Source: Gammaproteobacteria bacterium
GTDB taxonomy: Bacteria; Pseudomonadota; Gammaproteobacteria; Steroidobacterales; GCA-2729495
Assembly (NCBI GenBank): GCA_023383735.1
Contig: JAHDYN010000051.1
Location: forward strand, 1-9,004
Direction of reading: 5' to 3'
Length of the DNA: 9,004 nucleotides
The notes below the pieces were generated by a model. That model did not search any database, was not told the origin of the DNA, and was given only the letters and a program-made list of their open reading frames with translations. Both the position numbers and the translations under genes were made by a program. Positions 7,127 to 9,004 of the stretch are shown piece by piece (the stretch's first letter is position 1; each line of letters starts with the position of its first letter).

Positions 7127-8533
7127 TCAGGACTCCAGCGCGAGCAGCATGCCCTTTGCCTTGGCGCGGGTCTCCTCGAGCTCACGCTCGGCAATGGAAT
7201 CGGCGACGATGCCGCTGCCGGCCGAAAGCGCAAAACGCTCACCGCAGACCTGAATGGTGCGGATGAGAATATTGAAATCACAGCTGCCGTCGTGGTTCAG
7301 GTAGCCCATGGAGCCGGTATAGGGTCCACGGGCCTGCGTCTCGAGGTCCCGGATGATCTCCATGCACCTGACCTTCGGACATCCGGTGATCGTACCGCCC
7401 GGAAAGACGGCGCGTATCAGCATGCCTGGTGTGACGTCCGCCCGCAGCTCACCACGGATGTTCGAGACGATGTGATGCACATGGGCATAGGACTCGACCG
7501 TCATCAATTCGTCCACTGCAATCGTGCCGGGGACGCAGACCCTGCCGAGATCGTTGCGCTCCAGGTCGATCAGCATCACATGCTCCGCACGTTCTTTCGC
7601 ATTGCCGAGCAAGTTGTTGCGGCGCTCCTCCTCCAGTTCCGCAATCCCGGCCCGCGGCCTTGTGCCGGCAATGGGCCGGGTCTCGACGCGCCCGTTGCTC
7701 ACGCGCACCAGCCGTTCGGGCGATGAACTGACGATGGCGCCGTTGTCAAACAGGGCCAGTCCGGCGAAGGGCGCAGGATTGACCTCACGCAGCCGCTGGT
7801 AGATCTGCCAGGGCTCTGCGCCCGACTGCAGCTGGCCCGTCCAGCGCCGGGCCAGGTTGACCTGAAAGACATCTCCCGCGGCGATCAGCGCGCGGGCCTT
7901 GTCGACCGCGGTCATAAATTCGCCCGGGTCCGGCTCGGTTATCGTCGTTGCAAGCTTCGAGCCCGCGGCGGAACGCCGCTGCCCGGATCCGCCGGCGGCC
8001 TCGATATCAGCGGCCACAAGGGCCATCGCCTCCTCGCATCCCGCCTCGCCGAGCAGCCAGACCTGGTCCCTTTCCCGTTCACGTATCAGTGCAACCGGCA
8101 CCCGGACCGCGAGCGCCACCGGAAAACCCGGCAGCGCTGCGGGTTGCACCGTCGGCTCCGTCTCGCGGACCAGTTCATAGGCCAGAAAGACAAACCAGCC
8201 GCCCCGAAATGGCAACTCCGGCCGTGGGGTGGCGTCCGCATCCATTGTCGTTGTGTCTTCACCCTGCGCCCGCTCATCCGCCCACCAGGCATCGAGTGCG
8301 GCCAGAAAGCCCTTGGCCGCACCGGCATGCCTTCCGGAGAGTTTCCAGCGGTCATCAAGGCAAAGCGACTCGCCCGGGAACGCAAACAGGATATCGAAGC
8401 GTCCCTGGGCGGTTCCAGCGGCCACGCTCTCGAGAAGGAAGGGGTAGCGGCCGGGGTTGCGAATGTGCAGATCGAGCAAATCGCAGTTCGCCGGCAGCCG
8501 CACGGTATTGATCATGGATCGGTTAGCTGCCAC
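7127..8533 (-). CDS. pabB: Aminodeoxychorismate synthase component I (PabB), with TrpE-like PIAGT motif
   Basis: A 468-residue chorismate-utilising enzyme that aminates chorismate to 4-amino-4-deoxychorismate using ammonia from a PabA-type glutaminase, which is not encoded in this window. N-terminal part: FLLESVAAGTAQGRFDILFA (32-51) and GGWFVFLAYEL (111-121). Catalytic part: GDVFQVNLARR (220-230), SSSPERL (269-275), PIAGTRPR (287-294), AEHVMLIDLERNDLGRV (316-331, with Mg-ligand candidate E317), HHIVS (353-357), FPGGTITGCPKVRCMEII (377-394) and GSGIVADS (439-446). E. coli PabB has PIKGT with a catalytic lysine; here A289 occupies that position, as in anthranilate synthase TrpE. The adjacent pabC and absence of trp genes favour PabB. 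Start: GTG at 8533 has GGGAG (8543-8547) 9 nt upstream; ATG at 8515 would remove six residues and lacks such a site. Confidence 0.9.
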   Translation of the reverse strand: MAANRSMINTVRLPANCDLLDLHIRNPGRYPFLLESVAAGTAQGRFDILFAFPGESLCLDDRWKLSGRHAGAAKGFLAALDAWWADERAQGEDTTTMDADATPRPELPFRGGWFVFLAYELVRETEPTVQPAALPGFPVALAVRVPVALIRERERDQVWLLGEAGCEEAMALVAADIEAAGGSGQRRSAAGSKLATTITEPDPGEFMTAVDKARALIAAGDVFQVNLARRWTGQLQSGAEPWQIYQRLREVNPAPFAGLALFDNGAIVSSSPERLVRVSNGRVETRPIAGTRPRAGIAELEEERRNNLLGNAKERAEHVMLIDLERNDLGRVCVPGTIAVDELMTVESYAHVHHIVSNIRGELRADVTPGMLIRAVFPGGTITGCPKVRCMEIIRDLETQARGPYTGSMGYLNHDGSCDFNILIRTIQVCGERFALSAGSGIVADSIAERELEETRAKAKGMLLALES

Positions 8534-8542
8534 AAGAGACCG

Positions 8543-8547
8543 CTCCC
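8543..8547 (-). promoter_or_regulatory. Ribosome binding site supporting the GTG start of pabB
   Basis: GGGAG on the minus strand lies 9 nt before the GTG at 8533, inside the 46-nt fabF-pabB spacer. The in-frame ATG at 8515 has no comparable purine-rich stretch, so the GTG is favoured. Confidence 0.5.
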
Positions 8548-8579
8548 GTTGCGATTCCGGAGCAGCCGGTGAACCGAAC

Positions 8580-9004
8580 TCAGATGCGCCGGAAGATCAG
8601 GCTGCCGTTGGTGCCGCCAAAGCCGAACGAGTTGCTCAATACCGCGCTGATGGGCATCTTGCGCGCCGTGTTCGGCACGTAGTCGAGGTCGCAGTCCGGC
8701 CCCGGCTTGTGCAGGTTGATGGTGGGCGGCGCGACCTGGTCACGGATGGCAAGCAGGCTGAATACCGCTTCGACGGCACCTGCCGCACCCAGCAGATGCC
8801 CGGTCGTGGACTTCGTGGAACTCACGGCCAGCTTGTCGGCATGCGCACCAAACACCGAGCGCACCGCACGGGTCTCGGCTGCATCACCCAGCGGTGTGGA
8901 TGTGCCATGGGCATTGATGTACTGCAGGTCTTCGGGGTTCATTCCGGCATCTCTCAGGGCGGCACGCATGCTGGCCTGCGCGCCGTCACCGGTCTCTGCC
9001 GGCG
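8580..9004 (-). CDS. fabF: 3-oxoacyl-[acyl-carrier-protein] synthase II (KAS II), C-terminal part
   Basis: The last 140 codons; the start lies beyond the window end. FabF condenses malonyl-ACP with acyl-ACP in type II fatty-acid elongation in the cytoplasm. NAHGTSTPLGDAAE contains the first catalytic histidine (in-window residue 32). SSTKSTTGHLLGAAGAVEA holds the conserved lysine (64) and second histidine (69). The spacings of 32 and 5 residues equal those of E. coli FabF H303, K335 and H340. The C-terminal NSFGFGGTNGSLIF is the glycine-rich end of the thiolase-like fold. The nucleophilic cysteine lies upstream, outside the window. FabB is less likely because in gammaproteobacteria FabF, not FabB, sits next to pabC. 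It is the first gene of the minus-strand run visible here, 46 nt before pabB, and an acpP/fabG neighbourhood is expected beyond the edge. Confidence 0.95.
   Translation of the reverse strand, partial: PAETGDGAQASMRAALRDAGMNPEDLQYINAHGTSTPLGDAAETRAVRSVFGAHADKLAVSSTKSTTGHLLGAAGAVEAVFSLLAIRDQVAPPTINLHKPGPDCDLDYVPNTARKMPISAVLSNSFGFGGTNGSLIFRRI

Noticed and set aside
6170..7726. A 518-codon open frame on the plus strand
   Set aside because: It runs antisense across mltG, pabC and pabB, which all have intact family motifs; its translation resembles no protein family and is rich in Arg, Gln, His and Pro, typical of a shadow frame.
8560..8572. Short CCGG...CCGG hairpin between fabF and pabB
   Set aside because: The stem is 4 bp and there is no T-tract; the 46-nt spacer is better read as an ordinary intra-operon gap with a ribosome binding site.

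Overview
This is a GC-rich chromosomal window that looks like housekeeping DNA from a gammaproteobacterium. Two things point there. The minus-strand gene order fabF-pabB-pabC-mltG-tmk-holB-pilZ is the gammaproteobacterial fabF/tmk/holB neighbourhood with pilZ attached, as in pseudomonads and xanthomonads. The PilZ protein also closely resembles the type IV pilus PilZ of Pseudomonas as I recall that sequence. A pabB between fabF and pabC, absent from the E. coli order, suggests a xanthomonad-like or related deep lineage, but I cannot name a genus from sequence alone.

Layout. Bases 1-3290 are read on the plus strand. They hold the last 39 codons of an endonuclease/exonuclease/phosphatase-family protein, then a FadJ/FadB-type bifunctional beta-oxidation enzyme 4 nt later, and after a 62-nt gap a protein with two cyclic-nucleotide-binding domains fused to a C-terminal rhodanese domain. 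Bases 3301-9004 are read on the minus strand as one tightly packed, operon-like run (transcription order fabF, pabB, pabC, mltG, tmk, holB, pilZ). The two blocks converge, with only 10 nt between the stop codons of the rhodanese-fusion gene and pilZ.

The minus-strand run combines fatty-acid elongation (FabF), p-aminobenzoate synthesis for folate (PabB, PabC), a peptidoglycan-processing lytic transglycosylase (MltG), dTTP precursor synthesis (Tmk), the DNA polymerase III clamp-loader delta-prime subunit (HolB) and a type IV pilus assembly factor (PilZ). Genes overlap or lie a few bases apart (mltG/pabC overlap about 19 nt, tmk/mltG share ATGA, and the pilZ ribosome binding site sits on the holB stop codon), which suggests translational coupling.

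I found no RNA genes, insertion sequences, CRISPR arrays, phage genes or long repeats, and no non-coding stretch above 300 bases. I see no clear sign of a new multi-gene system. The points most worth checking are the CNB-CNB-rhodanese protein with one degenerate and one apparently intact nucleotide pocket, the PabB with a TrpE-like PIAGT motif, and a delta-prime subunit without the zinc-module cysteines.
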